Assembly (NCBI GenBank): GCA_033060915.1 | Contig: CM065377.1 | Location: 39,499,183-39,563,182, forward strand | DNA length: 64,000 nt | Source of the DNA: Euryodendron excelsum | Lineage: Eukaryota; Streptophyta; Magnoliopsida; Ericales; Pentaphylacaceae | Direction of reading: 5' to 3' | Shown here: one piece after another, positions 22,061-33,636 of the stretch | Layout: the number at the start of each line of letters is the position of its first letter | Numbering within the stretch: position 1 is the first letter of the stretch | Program-made: the position numbers and the translations under genes | Notes under the pieces: model-generated | Told to the model about the DNA's origin: nothing | The model's input: only the letters and a program-made list of their open reading frames with translations | Database searches by the model: none

Positions 22061-22928
22061 GCAGAAATACTCACACCGTTAGAGTGGCGGAAACACTCAA
22101 AACCCAGGTCAACACCAGTGTCTGTTAGCTCACTTCAGTGAAAAATGACCAGACTACCCTTAGGACCTTTTCCGAGACTTTCTAATCAAGATGACCATTT
22201 TGCCCCTAAGCATCCGAATGCCCCGGGAACCACACTGGCTCTGGGTATCAAACCGGTAACCTCTTGAGAATACTTTTTATAGTGTTCTCAACCTCCCCTT
22301 ACCTTTCCGGATCATTCCGAGTCAGTTTCGGCCAACCCAGTATAAAATGACCGTTTTGCCCCTGGAGGGCCGGTCTCCTTCTTCGACCACACCGACTTTG
22401 GGTATCAAACCGGTAATGTCCCGAGAATACTTTTTATAATGTTCTCGACCTTCCTTTACCTTTCCAGACCATTCCGAGTCAGTTCCGGCAAACCCGGTAC
22501 AAAATGACCGTTTTGCCCCAGTGGGCCGGTCTCCTTTTCCGACCACGCCGGCTCTGGGAATCCAACTGGAAACCTCTGGGAACATTCTAAATAATGTTTC
22601 CAGATCCTAATTCTTCTTCCGGGACAGTTTGAGTCTGTCCCGGCAGTTTTCCAGTCCGATTGACCGTTTTGCCCCTAAAGGCTCGATCGACCTTTCCGAC
22701 ACATCTTATCCTTAATTTTCAAGTCAAATACCTCCAAGACACTATTTTAAGTGTTCCTGCTCCTTTCCGGCCCCCCGGGTCATTCCCGGCTCCTTCAAAT
22801 CATTCCCGGACTTCCCAGAGTCACTCCTAGTGAAGCCAGGCTAAAATTTACATGGTAGTCACTAGTACAGGCGTCCAAATCTAGTCAAAGATACATTGCT
22901 TGCCGACATTAAACCTTTCCTAATTGGC

Positions 22929-23026
22929 TGGCGCCACTAGTAGTGGCACCAAGCCAAAAAATGGCCTAGCGCCACTCCTAGTGACCCTAGTGTAAAGTTT
23001 GCCCCGGCGCCACTGCAACAGACGCC
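22929..23026 (+). repeat. Three GGCGCC palindromes in LTR copy 3
   Basis: Located at 22929-22951 (TGGCGCCACT / AGTGGCACCA arms around AGT or TAG), 22968-22988 (decayed) and 23006-23026. They lie directly upstream of the TATA box at 23043. Confidence 0.75.
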
Positions 23027-23042
23027 AGGTTTGTCCAACCTC

Positions 23043-23050
23043 TATAAATA
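23043..23050 (+). promoter_or_regulatory. TATA box of LTR copy 3
   Basis: TATAAATA in the context CCTCTATAAATATAGAGCC. It implies transcription starts about 30 bp downstream and a leader of about 3.2 kb (R plus U5) before the LTR end. The start site is inferred. Confidence 0.7.
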
Positions 23051-23134
23051 TAGAGCCTCGTTCAACGTGAAAAGGGTCTGCAAACTTAACCTAAGAATCC
23101 TATATTTCGATATACAGAGCTCGAGCACCTCCAA

Positions 23135-23209
23135 AAACCCTAGTTTCCTTAGGTTCTCCAAACCCTAGCCACTCTATACTAAACCCTAGCCATCATACAC
23201 AAACCCTAG
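23135..23209 (+). promoter_or_regulatory. Four telo-box-like AAACCCTAG motifs
   Basis: AAACCCTAG occurs at 23135, 23160, 23181 and 23201, roughly 90-160 bp after the TATA box. The motif shares 8 of 9 bases with the plant telo-box AAACCCTAA, found near start sites of many plant growth and translation genes. Conserved in the other LTR copies (for example 8148-8200 on the - strand). Function is inferred. Confidence 0.55.
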
Positions 23210-26200
23210 CCTCCTATACACTTATACACACCCTCATACACTCATACACTAGCCTTCAACCATCCTTTGAAGACTTGAAGAGCTACCATCCAAAGCTTGA
23301 AGACAACTCTTGAAGACTGAAGGTGAAGATCAAGACAATGACCGAAGACTGAAGACCGCACGACGCGCAAAATAAACAAGATACAAGGTAGACTCCCTAT
23401 TTAATTTTCTGCACTTCCCCCCTCTCTGTTCTCTCTCCAACCCACTTGGGTTTTCTCTATTTTAATCCCCCATCTCTTTCCCCCCCTTTCTTTGCATGCT
23501 TGAAACAAGGGGACTCCCGGTCCATGTGTAGGATTAGACTATTGGAGAGTCACCGTGTCGAAGGCTTTCTTCTAGTCTAACCAAAGACCACGTGGGTCCG
23601 GCCCCCTTGATTATGTGGTGAGGCCTTAACCTTGTATGTTCACGACACCAAATTGCATTGTGCATATCATAGTCTTGCATCTTCCAAAATCCGTTTTAAA
23701 AAGTTGTTTTTCAAAATCGTTTTCAAACTTGGTTTCAAAATTGCATCAAAAGCTCTTTTTCAAAAACATGTTTTCAAAATCACAATCCTAGGGTGATTCT
23801 AGCCTTTCCATGGCTAGGGTTGCTTTAGGAAAGTGTTACATTAAAAGTGACCTTTTTGGTCTATATTTTCAAACCTTATTGTTTTCAAAACCGCTTTCCT
23901 AAAGTGGTTCTAGCCTTCCTATGGTTAGAATTGCTTTAGGAAAGTGAGATGTTTTTACACCTTTTAAAAACTCTCTTTAAAAGTCTCTCTTCCTAAAAAG
24001 CTCTTTTTTTCAACATACTTTCCTAAAGCTCTCCTCTCCAAAATTGTTCTTAAAAACTCCCCTCCAAAATCTATTTTTCAAAACCCCCTTTTCCAACTCC
24101 TTTCCAAAACTCTCTCTCCTAAAAATTCACTTTCTAAAAACGCTCCCTAAAAATCTTTCCAAAAACTCTCTTTTCCAAAATCTCCCTTCTAGAAATTCCT
24201 CCCTAGGATTCCCTTCAAGAAAAACCTTCGTTTCTAAAAACGCACTTTCCAAAAACTCTTTCCTTAGAGCCCAAGTCAAGCCCTAGAATCCACAATTAGG
24301 AAACCCTAAATTTTCTGCCCAAAATCATGGTTTTCAAACTTTGCCCCAAACCTAGGTTTCCAAAACCTCTCGTTTTCTACATCAAAACTATACATGTTTC
24401 CAAAACCCATTTTCTACGTCAAAACTATAATTTTACAAATCTAGGGTTTCTAGAGTCTCCCTTTCCAAATCCTTGTCAAATCCTATCTTCCCTTTAGGAT
24501 CCCGTCCTCCGTTTTTGGAAACAAAATCCAACCTTTCTCTTTTAGAAACAAAATCCAATCTCTTCCTAATTCAAATCCTTCCTAAACTTCCACTTTTCTA
24601 AATCCTAAGTTTCCAAAACTTGAACATAAAAATCTTTCCTAAATTTTAAAACTTAACTTTAAAATCTTTCCTAATTCTACACTCTTTTCAAATCTTAACT
24701 TCTTAAACCTAAGTTTTCAAGCCTTTCCTAAACTCAAGCCTTTCCTAATTTCAAGACTCTCTAAAATTCAAACTCTAAAACTTTTTAAATCCTAAACTTT
24801 CTAAATTTCAAATCTTTCTAAAATTCTAAGCTTCCTAAATTCAAAACTTTCTTAAGTTAAATCTTTCTAAACCCAAATCTTTCTAAACTCTAAACTTTCC
24901 AAAACTTCAACATCTTTCCAAATCTAAGACTTTTCTAAACTCAAAACTTTCTTAATTCGAACATTTCCTAAACTGAACCTTTCTTAAAACGAAACTTTCT
25001 TATTTTCAAAACTTCCTTGTTTTCAAAGCTTTCCAAATTCAAAACTTCCCTTTTTCAAAACATTTCTAAATTCAAAACTTTCCGATTTTCAAAACTTTCT
25101 GAACTCGAAACTTTCCAATTTCTAAACTTTCTTAAATTCAAAACTTTCCTAAACCTAAAACTTTCCTAAATTCAAAACTTTCCTAATTCGAAAACTTTCC
25201 AAAAATAAAACTTTCCTAATTCGAAACTTTCCTAAATCGGACCTTTCCTAATTTGAACATCTCCTAAAATCCAATCTTTCCAAATCTTCCAAGCCAAGTC
25301 AAATCTTTCCTAAGTCTCTTCTCTTTCCTAAGTCTAGGTTTTCTTAAACCTTCTTATTCCAAAACAAGTCCAAATCTATCTTTTCAAATCAAAGTCCTCA
25401 ATTTCCAATTTCCAATCTCCTCTTCTAATTTCAAATCCAATTCAATTTCCTTCTTCAATCCAACCTTCTATTTTCAATCGGACTCCGGTCCAAACTACGA
25501 CTGACCTGATTCCCCCAAAGGGATACGTGGGCAACCTTCATAGGTGCAGTCACAACACTTTTCAAACTTTCAATTCCACCCTCATGGGTGCGGTTTTCAA
25601 AATCTTTTCAAATCTCAAATTCCCATCTACTTTCAAACTTTCTATTTTCAAATTTCTATTTTCAAATTTTTAAGCTTTTCAATTTCAATTCTATTTCTTC
25701 AAATCTATTGTCAAATCAAATCAATTTCAAATCAATCTCTTTTCAAATTTATTTTTCAATTCTCTTATCTTGCACTTGCATATCATGCATCATGTTAGTT
25801 TCTTCTTTTTAAACATTGTTTTTCTAAAATGGATAGGATTGAACTATAGTTGGTTAAAGACTCTCATAGGTAAATCCAGAGTAGATTGACATGTAGGTAC
25901 CGAAAGGGCGGGGTAGGGTGATAGCTTAGTGCGTCTTCCCTACACATAACCAACCTCCGAACCTAGATCACTGTTTTCAAAAACCAAAAAAGAGTTATTT
26001 TTCTAAAAGGGCTAAATGTTTTCCAAAGGTTGCCAAATAACCTGTTTTCTTAAAAACCCTAAGTGTAGTCTTCGGATTATTCTTAGTTTTTAGGTGACCT
26101 AACTCACCTTAACCAAGTTAGGTGGCGACTTCAAATCTTTTTCAAAAGCCCTTTATTCAAACCTATTTTTCAATTCAAACCTAGTTGCACTCATTCTTCT

Positions 26201-26284
26201 AGGAGGGTGAGTTCTAACGAGAGAGTACAACATTTTTCCCGCTTGGGTGAGTATTCCTCGAGTGTGAAAAATCTGGGCACGACA

Positions 26285-26289
26285 ATAGT
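26285..26289 (+). repeat. 5-bp target site duplication, right (ATAGT)
   Basis: ATAGT directly after the solo LTR end, identical to 21458-21462. Confidence 0.9.
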
Positions 26290-26984
26290 TATACCCCAAA
26301 TTCAGTAAATATGATTTTTAGATTGAGAGAGTAGTATTTCTGGGGCATGTGATATCTGATGCAGGAATCTGTGTTGATCCAACGAAGATTGGAGCTATAA
26401 TGAACTATAAATAACCAAAGAATGTGCTAGAAATTAGAAGTTTTTTGGGATTGGCTGGATACAGCAAGAGATTTATTCAGGGATTCTCGTCCATTGTTGT
26501 TCTGTTAATTAGATTGACACGTAAGGATGTGAAGTTTGAATGGACTGATGATTGTGAACGTAGCTTCTAAGAATTGAAGACAAAGTTGACTACAGCTCCA
26601 ATGTTCACCATTCCTTCAGGGAAGAGAGATTTTGTGATTTACAGTGATGCTTCACATTAGGGTCTTGACAGTGTGTTAATGCAAAGAGGCAGAGTTGTTG
26701 CCTATGTTTTGAGACAATTGAAGACTCATGAAAGAAACTATCTTATCTTTGATTTGGAGTTGGCAGCAATGGCATTTGCTTTGAAGCTATGGAGACATTA
26801 TTTGTATGGTGAGCCTTGTGAGATATTCACATATCATCAGAGTTTGAAATATCTATTTACCCAGAGGGATTTGAATTCAAGACAACGGCGGTGGATGGAG
26901 TTAATGAAAGACTATGAATGTGTTATTCATTATCATTCGGTAAGAGCCAATGTTGTGGCCGATGCTTTGAGCCAAAAGTCTTAA
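26290..26984 (+). pseudogene. Chromovirus reverse transcriptase (C-term) and RNase H
   Basis: Continues the frame interrupted at 21462. It reads KFSKYDF, then VVFLGHVISDAGICVDPTKI (connection region), then SFLGLAGYSKRFIQGFS and the RNase H segment with VIYSDASH (catalytic Asp), [20 protein letters not shown] (catalytic Glu and helix), and [16 protein letters not shown]. RNase H removes the RNA strand during replication. At least five in-frame stops occur before 26673; several sit where the family has Gln (ERSFxELK, NYKxPKN, ASHxGLD). The open part from 26673 to 26984 is RNase H. The domain order and phrases are those of the Tekay/Del group of plant chromoviruses. Confidence 0.9.
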
Positions 26985-27121
26985 GGAAGACTAGCTTGTA
27001 TGAAGTGTTATCGAGCGAAATTATTTGATGAATTGACTTCCTTGGGAGTAGAGTTTGAAATGAAGGGAGTTAGTGCTTTAATAGTATAGTTTTAGGTGAG
27101 ACCATTGTTACTTGATCAAAT

Positions 27122-28570
27122 CCGAGAGCTTCAATTACAAGATTCACAACTGGAGAAATAAGAAAGCAAGTGAGGGAATGGGTAAGAACTGACTTTTCTA
27201 TTCATGATAATGGTACCTTAATGTTTAGGACTCGTTTTTGTGTACTAGTCCATCAAGCTTCAAAAAGAGAAATTCTTGAAGAGGCACATCAATCTTTCTA
27301 TGCTATGCATCAGGAGAGTACTAAAATGCATCGAGATCTCCAGGAAGTTTATTGGTGGTCTAGTATGAAGAAAGAGATTGCAAAATTTGTGGCAAAGTAT
27401 TTGACTTGTCAACAAGAAAAGGCGAAACATCATAAACCAATAGGATTGTTGCAAACTCTTCTTATTCCCTAATGGAAGTAAGAGCACATTACTATAGATT
27501 TTATAGTGGGATTACCAAGAACCCAAGGTAGATTTGATTCTATTTGGGTAATTGTTGACAGACTGACAAAGTCAGCTCATTTCTTACCAGTTAAGACCAC
27601 CTATACTCTTGACAGGTATGCTAAACTGTATGTTGATGCGATTGTAGATTGCATGGAGCTCTAGTATCTATAATGGTAGACCGGGATCTAAGATTTACTT
27701 CTAGATTTTGACCCATTTTACAGTAGGCTGTGGGTACAACTTTGAAGTTTAGCATAACGTTTCATCCTCAAATTGATGGGCAATCAGAGAGACCTATTCA
27801 AATTTTGAAGGATATGTTAAGGGCTTGTGTGCTTGATTTAAAGGCAGTTGGGAGGACCATTTAGCTTTAATGAAGTTTGCTTATAGCAACAGTTATCAAT
27901 CCAGCATTGAAATGACTCTATTTGAAGCTTTGTATGGTTGGCGATGTAGAACTCCAGTGTGTTGGAGTGATGTAGGAGAAAGACAATTTTTGGGTCCTAA
28001 AATGATTCAAGATACAATTGAGAAAATTAAAATTATTCAAGAGCACTTGAAAGTGGCACAAAGCAGGCATAAAAGTTATGAAGATAATAGAAGAAGAGAG
28101 TTAGAATTTGATGTTGGTGACCAAGTGTTTTTGAAAGTTTCTCCATAGAAGGGTATCTTGAGATTTGGGAAGAAAAAGAAGTTGAGTCCAAAGTATATTA
28201 GACAATAAATTATTGTTGAAAGAGTTAGTGCTACAACTTATTGGCTGGATTTGCCTTCGAAAATGTTTAAGTTGCATGATGTCTTCCATGTTTCCATGTT
28301 ACGTAAGTATATGCCAAATTCTTCTCATGTATTGACTTAGCAACCAATAGAATTGGAGGATAACTTCAGTTGTGTTGCAAAATATGTTCAGATTTTAGAT
28401 TGTAGGGAACAAGTTCTACGTAACAAGGCGATACCCCTAGTGAAGTATTGTGGAGAAGTCATTCGGTTGAAGAGGCTACATGGGAGAGTGAGGAATCAAT
28501 GAGAAAATAATATTTATATTTATTCTAGCTTGGTAAGTGAATTTCAGGATGAAATTCTTAAAGGAAGAAA
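27122..28570 (+). pseudogene. Chromovirus integrase with chromodomain-like tail
   Basis: Zinc-binding part at 27170-27472: EEAHQSFYAMH then YLTCQQEKAKH, where the first Cys of the HHCC set is Tyr. Catalytic core: TIDFIVGLPR (first Asp), VDRDLRFTSRF (second Asp), FHPQIDGQSER (Glu), so all three acidic residues can still be read, across stop codons. Then LYGWRCRTPVCW, the GPY-like region near FGKKKKLSPKYI, HDVFHVSMLRKYMP, and a tail with VQILDCREQVLRNKAIPLVK, the phrase typical of the chromodomain-bearing Tekay group. Integrase joins the DNA copy to the genome. At least two frameshifts and many stops make it non-functional. It ends just before the degraded polypurine tract AAGGAAGAAAGA at 28561-28572. 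Confidence 0.88.
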
Positions 28571-28573
28571 GAA

Positions 28574-30615
28574 TTATAAAATCTTATCTTGCTTAGCATT
28601 ATTTTTAGTTTAATTGCATATGTTGTTGAGCATGATTTCCTTAATCAATGAGCTTGGTTAGCATGTTTTAATAAGAGCATGTCATGGGGGGATTATGTCA
28701 TTTTTTAGCATGATTAATTAGCTTAATCCATGATTAATTAACTTAATTAATCTTCATGCTTAGTTTAATGTTAATGATAATTAATTATCATAAGAGTGAT
28801 AGATTATGCTAATCATGTGGATTAGGGAAGCAAGGAGGAGCTAGGTGTGTGACACCTAGGTGTGTGCTTCACCCTAAATGAGGAATGTGGATAAGGTGTA
28901 TATGTATGGTGTGTGCTTGTGCTAACATGTGTGTGCGTGTGACATGTGTAGCTATTGATACAAGTTGTATCTATGGTTGGCTTGAAGTCAAGGGAGGACA
29001 GAAGAGAGAAGAGCTTGTTAGTATTTTGTATGTTTGCCAAAAAAGAAAGTGAGAGAAAAGAGAAGAAAAGAAGAGAAAGAAGAGAAGAAGGAATTGAAGG
29101 GGGAAGTTTGTGTTTTCATTCTTTGAGTTGAGGAATCTCATGTTTATGCTTGTTTCATTACATTTTTATTGATTGTTGTATAATAGCATATCATTTCGTG
29201 CCATGAAGGTTGAATTGAAGTAAGGAGTGGGTGAGTGTTTAGAGTTTCCAAGTGGAAGCCTTAAATTCTTTATATTGTGCATGTTTTGAGTTTAAAGTCT
29301 TATTGGAGGCGTTAAAGCATCATTTAAGACTTGCAGGAGGACTAGAAGTGTGAGGATATTGGCCTTCAGTTGTTCAAACTTTAGTGTAAAAGTTATAATT
29401 TCGGGTCAAGTGGAAAAGGGCACCAGTGGGTTGGCTGAGTGCGCTTAGTGGCACGCTCTTCTAGAGAAGGGCGCTAGAAGGTGCGTTGGGTGCGTCTAGT
29501 GGCTAGCTCCTTTGGCACTGGGCATCGGTAAGGCACTAGGAGGGCACCTAGTGGCACACTCCTTTGGCTGGTTTTAACCGGTTTGACCCATGTTTTGTGC
29601 TTTAGCTTCTTATGTCACGTCGAGAAGGGTTTAACACTTTTCATTGAGTTCTTAATGTGTTATTGATGTATTATTTCCTATATTTGAGCATCATAAGTTA
29701 TGAACATGCCTTAATTATGTATAAACTTCATGAGATTGATGTGGTGAAGTGTCATCTGTTCGGAAGCAGCTCAGGACACTCCTATTCAACCTAAGGGGTG
29801 ATTCAATCATAGTTATAAAGTGGTATAAGGTGGGGATTTTAAGATATTCTTAATCTTAATGAATTGAATGTCTTATTATCTGTATTGATATTTGGTGATT
29901 GGGATTATGAAATGGCAATGCATACAATACATATTGTGTGTATGAATTGCATTGCACTGGTGAGGTTTAGCCGATGTGGGATTATCCTAAGGTTTAGTCA
30001 TGGTGGACTAACCTAAAGGGTGTCACAGTAGAGAGTCATTGATAACAAGCCATCGATATATTGGGCCAATGTTATCAACACAGCGCACTCATTTGTGGTG
30101 TATCATACATTGCATCACATGAGGTATTACATTTTAGTGATGGTGGTTTATCTATCGATGGATTATTCATTGATTATCTGTCATTTAGTCAATATGAGTT
30201 TGATTATATTTGTGAGCACGTTAATATATAGCTCACACCCACACATATTGTTTTACAGGTGTGATGGAGAGGGAGGTTCAATCCACTGCTGACATTATCG
30301 TTGTTGATGTCGTGTTGGAGAGCTTTGGGAGCTCTTTTAGTTTTGTTGGTCTTGTGTTTGTTGTATATTGGATGGGAGATTAGAAATTATTAACATATGG
30401 TTTGTAATCATTATGAGCTTAAGTTAGTAGTTTTCTTTATGATGTATATCGAAGGATTATGAGATGGTTTTTCTTTATATATAATGATGTCGTTTATCCT
30501 TATAAGATTCTTATCTTTGAAATTTTGTGAAGTTTTACTGACAGGTTGTTAACCTGTGTGATCACACTCACCCTAAGATAGTGAAAATAACAAGTGATTA
30601 GGAGTAAGTGTGACA
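28574..30615 (+). mobile_element. 3' LTR of the Tekay-like chromovirus (about 2.0 kb)
   Basis: Starts just after the purine tract that follows the integrase and ends in GTGTGACA at 30615. The start TGTAA expected for this group has changed to TTATAA, so the left border is approximate. Content: AT-rich U3 with repeated TTAATTAATC near 28720-28760, a TG-rich segment at 28840-28960, and a purine block at 29040-29095. No coding capacity. The matching 5' LTR lies outside the window. Confidence 0.7.
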
Positions 30616-32197
30616 TTGGGGTTCTTCTATATATAGCCATCTTTCAAATTTAGCCATTGGAGACACAATTGGTATATTTTAATGCAAAGTTGGCATGTTT
30701 GAACATTCAAATTTTCTGACCGTTACGGGCAATTGTCAACACTATTTTTTCAAAGTGTTAGCACTATTTTGAAAGTGTCGAGGCAGATGTCAACACTGCA
30801 TTTCAAAATCTAACTTCTGAAGGTGTCAACCATTCTAGGGGCTATTTTTCTTTATTAGCTCACTGTGTTCAATGTGTCGACAAGGACCCATTAAGGTGTC
30901 AACAAGAGCTTGAGTATAAATTACGAAGGTAAAAACTTTTCAAGGTGTCCATATTTGAAATGTGTTGACAAGAGCTCTGCACATGAATTGAAAAAGTTGG
31001 CCTTGAGCAATGTGTCGATACTCTTTGTAAGGTGTCAATAATAGTTGTGAAATTTTTTTCTTTTGAGGATCGAGGGTTTTTAGCAAGGTCTCAACCATAT
31101 TTGTAAGGTGTTGACAATAACGTGATGTATTTTCGGAGAATCTTCAAATAATGTGTCAATCATACTAAGATGTGTTGACAAGAACTTCTAAAGGAACCAA
31201 ATTGTCTTTAGCAAGGATGGTTAAGGTGTCAACCCTATTTGTATGGTGTTAGCACCTTTGTCTTAAAATCTGCTTGAAATCCTTTGTTATGTTAACTATT
31301 CTGTTTGCACTTCAGTCTTCAAGAATTAATTCCAAACCATCTTAAAACCATTCAAATGATCTTTTTTGAGTGCTTGAATCTCATAATAAGATTTTGAATC
31401 CTTATAAGACAATCAATCTCTTTGAGATGGAATTAATCCATAAGGTTCTTTAATCCACCAAGATATGCTTCCAAAGTTTTGCATCATTTTCTTTAACACT
31501 TTGTTGATCTTTTTGAGCATCTTCAAGCTCTTCGAAAATAATAAGATTACCTAAGTAATATTATTATTGAGTACATCATCAATCATTACATGAAACTTAT
31601 CTATATACTAAGCTTCAAAACATAATCATCTTGGATTAACCATAAGCATGACATGAATAAATATAATGAATCTTTTCTGCACACTAAGTAAATTTATTAG
31701 TAAATAAAACACATGACTTTTGTTATTATCAAAATCAACACATGGGATCAACAAAGTTGACATATGATCAATTTATCTAAAATTGAAAACGAGCGATATC
31801 TTAAAAGAATATACTTATCACACACATTGAAATGTTTTAGTTGAGGTGACAAATAAAAAAACATATATCCCATCTACTTAAAATCTAATATACAATATTC
31901 TTGCCATGAAGAATATTGTAACTTCATTCTTCAAATTCTATCTTATTGTACTTTCAAACCGATATCTCTTGTTGACAGCTCACTAAACCCAGGAGGGGGT
32001 ACACCAATAAATCACATCTCTATTAAAAGAATATTCTTGTTACATTATATGACATTTAAATAAAATGATATCTCAGAAGAATATTCTTATTACACATCGA
32101 AATGTTTTAATAACAAATTAAAATAAAATGGTACCTATCTAAAATCTAATAATATTCTTACCATGAATAATGTTTTAACTACATTTCTGCATGCAAA
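30616..32197. other. Intergenic region with degenerate GTGTCAAC motifs
   Basis: No gene seen. From about 30720 to 31260, the words GTGTCAAC, TGTGTCGACAAG and TGTGTTGACAAG recur every 40-70 bp, suggesting the remains of an old repeat or LTR. The rest (31260-32197) is AT-rich, with a local duplication of ATATTCTTATTACACA-type sequence near 31800 and 32080. It forms the 3' flank of the ankyrin/PGG gene. Confidence 0.5.
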
Positions 32198-33597
32198 CTA
32201 ATAAAGCACATCTCCATTACGTCGAGCAAAAATTCCTAACCCGTAAGTAGAATGAAACATATCAGCTAGTAGGGGGAACTGCAAAAATGCAAATAATGTT
32301 ACTGGTATACAAGCTGTTAGAGCCACTGGGATGACAAACCATGCTAGTTGGTGGCCAAGTACAATGAAAAAGGTTGCACTAAAAGCTATAAGCATGGATG
32401 CTATTGAGAAGAAGAGGGTTGTAAGACCAATGATCATTCTCTTTGGTAAGGGCTCCAGGAAATCTTCTTCTGCATACCGTGAAGTGAGGATGGAAAGGAA
32501 CATTAGTATAGCGGTAACTGAGGAGAATAACGCAAATGCATCTGATATGGCAAAAACTATGAATGACTTGGTTTGAAGAAAAATTGGGGTCCCTTTGCTA
32601 TTATTGCCTCCTGGTACCGTAAAAATTGCAGCAAACATTACTGTGGTAATAAGGGTAGCGACAAGCATGCATGATGAGGCAGTGCCCTTCAGCCACCTTT
32701 CCCCAGCCTTCACTAGTCCCTCATGCTCCTCAGTAAACAACATTCGGGGTGTTCGGCCTTCCATGTCTCTCATCTCCTTATATGATGGTTGGACATTTTT
32801 CTCCACTTCCTTCGAACATTGAGAAGAATTTAGTCGTTACACAAACAAAATGTAACAGTCTTAAATAAAGTGTTAAATTATTAGTGATCATGTTATCTAA
32901 AAGCTTACGCTATTAGAGAGAAGTTTAGCATGCAATTTATAATGTAACGGAGATAGAATATTAAATTGAACCCAAAAATAAAATAAAAAAATACCTTAAA
33001 CCATAATAGCTCCCGTTGCATTTGAAGTGCAGCGCCAGAGACAATATTAAGTCGATTGGACGGTGCCAGCTTTCCAGCCAAGTGTAAAATGTTCGTGTCA
33101 TTTGTATCTTTATAAGAAGTAATTAAATCTTTGTGAGCTCCAATGTCATAAATAAGATTGAAGATCTTTTCTTGGCGATGCATGACTGCAATGTGAAAAA
33201 TGCTCCGACTTTGCTCATCAACCTTCCAAATTAGATCAGGGTAAGAATGAACAAGCTGAAAAACAAACTCAAAGTTTCCAGACTCAGTAGCAACAAATAA
33301 TGGCCGCAAAGGGCTCTTAAGTAAGTTTCCAATCTGTGCATCATCCAATGACAATATTTGTGCCCAAAGACGTTTCACCAGCTCTAGATATTGCATGTCT
33401 AGTAGTTTTTTGTCACGGACTTCCTTGATTCCTAGCATCAGAAGAAAGGTAAGTCACTCTCTAGATTGTTCAAGACATAGGTAAAAGGTATAGAATAGGT
33501 GCCATACCTAAAACTTCTTCTGCATGCGAAAGTAGTCTACTGAAGAAGAGAGACTCTGAAATTCCAATCACAACATTTGATTAATGGATTATCATTC

Positions 33598-33636
<39 letters not shown>

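Larger units (their letters stand above)
21463..26284 (+). mobile_element. Solo giant LTR, copy 3 (4822 bp), inserted in a chromovirus
   Basis: Runs from TGTAAGCACCCC to GGGCACGACA and is flanked by a perfect ATAGT duplication. It interrupts the reverse transcriptase frame, which continues in the same frame on the other side. In LTR sense the order is: 29-bp minisatellite (21725-22060), GGCGCC palindromes (22929-23026), TATA box (23043-23050), four telo-box-like AAACCCTAG motifs (23135-23209), a C/T-rich degenerate repeat tract (23950-25460), and a conserved end. No internal region or primer binding site follows, so this is a solo LTR. It is the best reference for the LTR group in this window. 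Confidence 0.92.
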
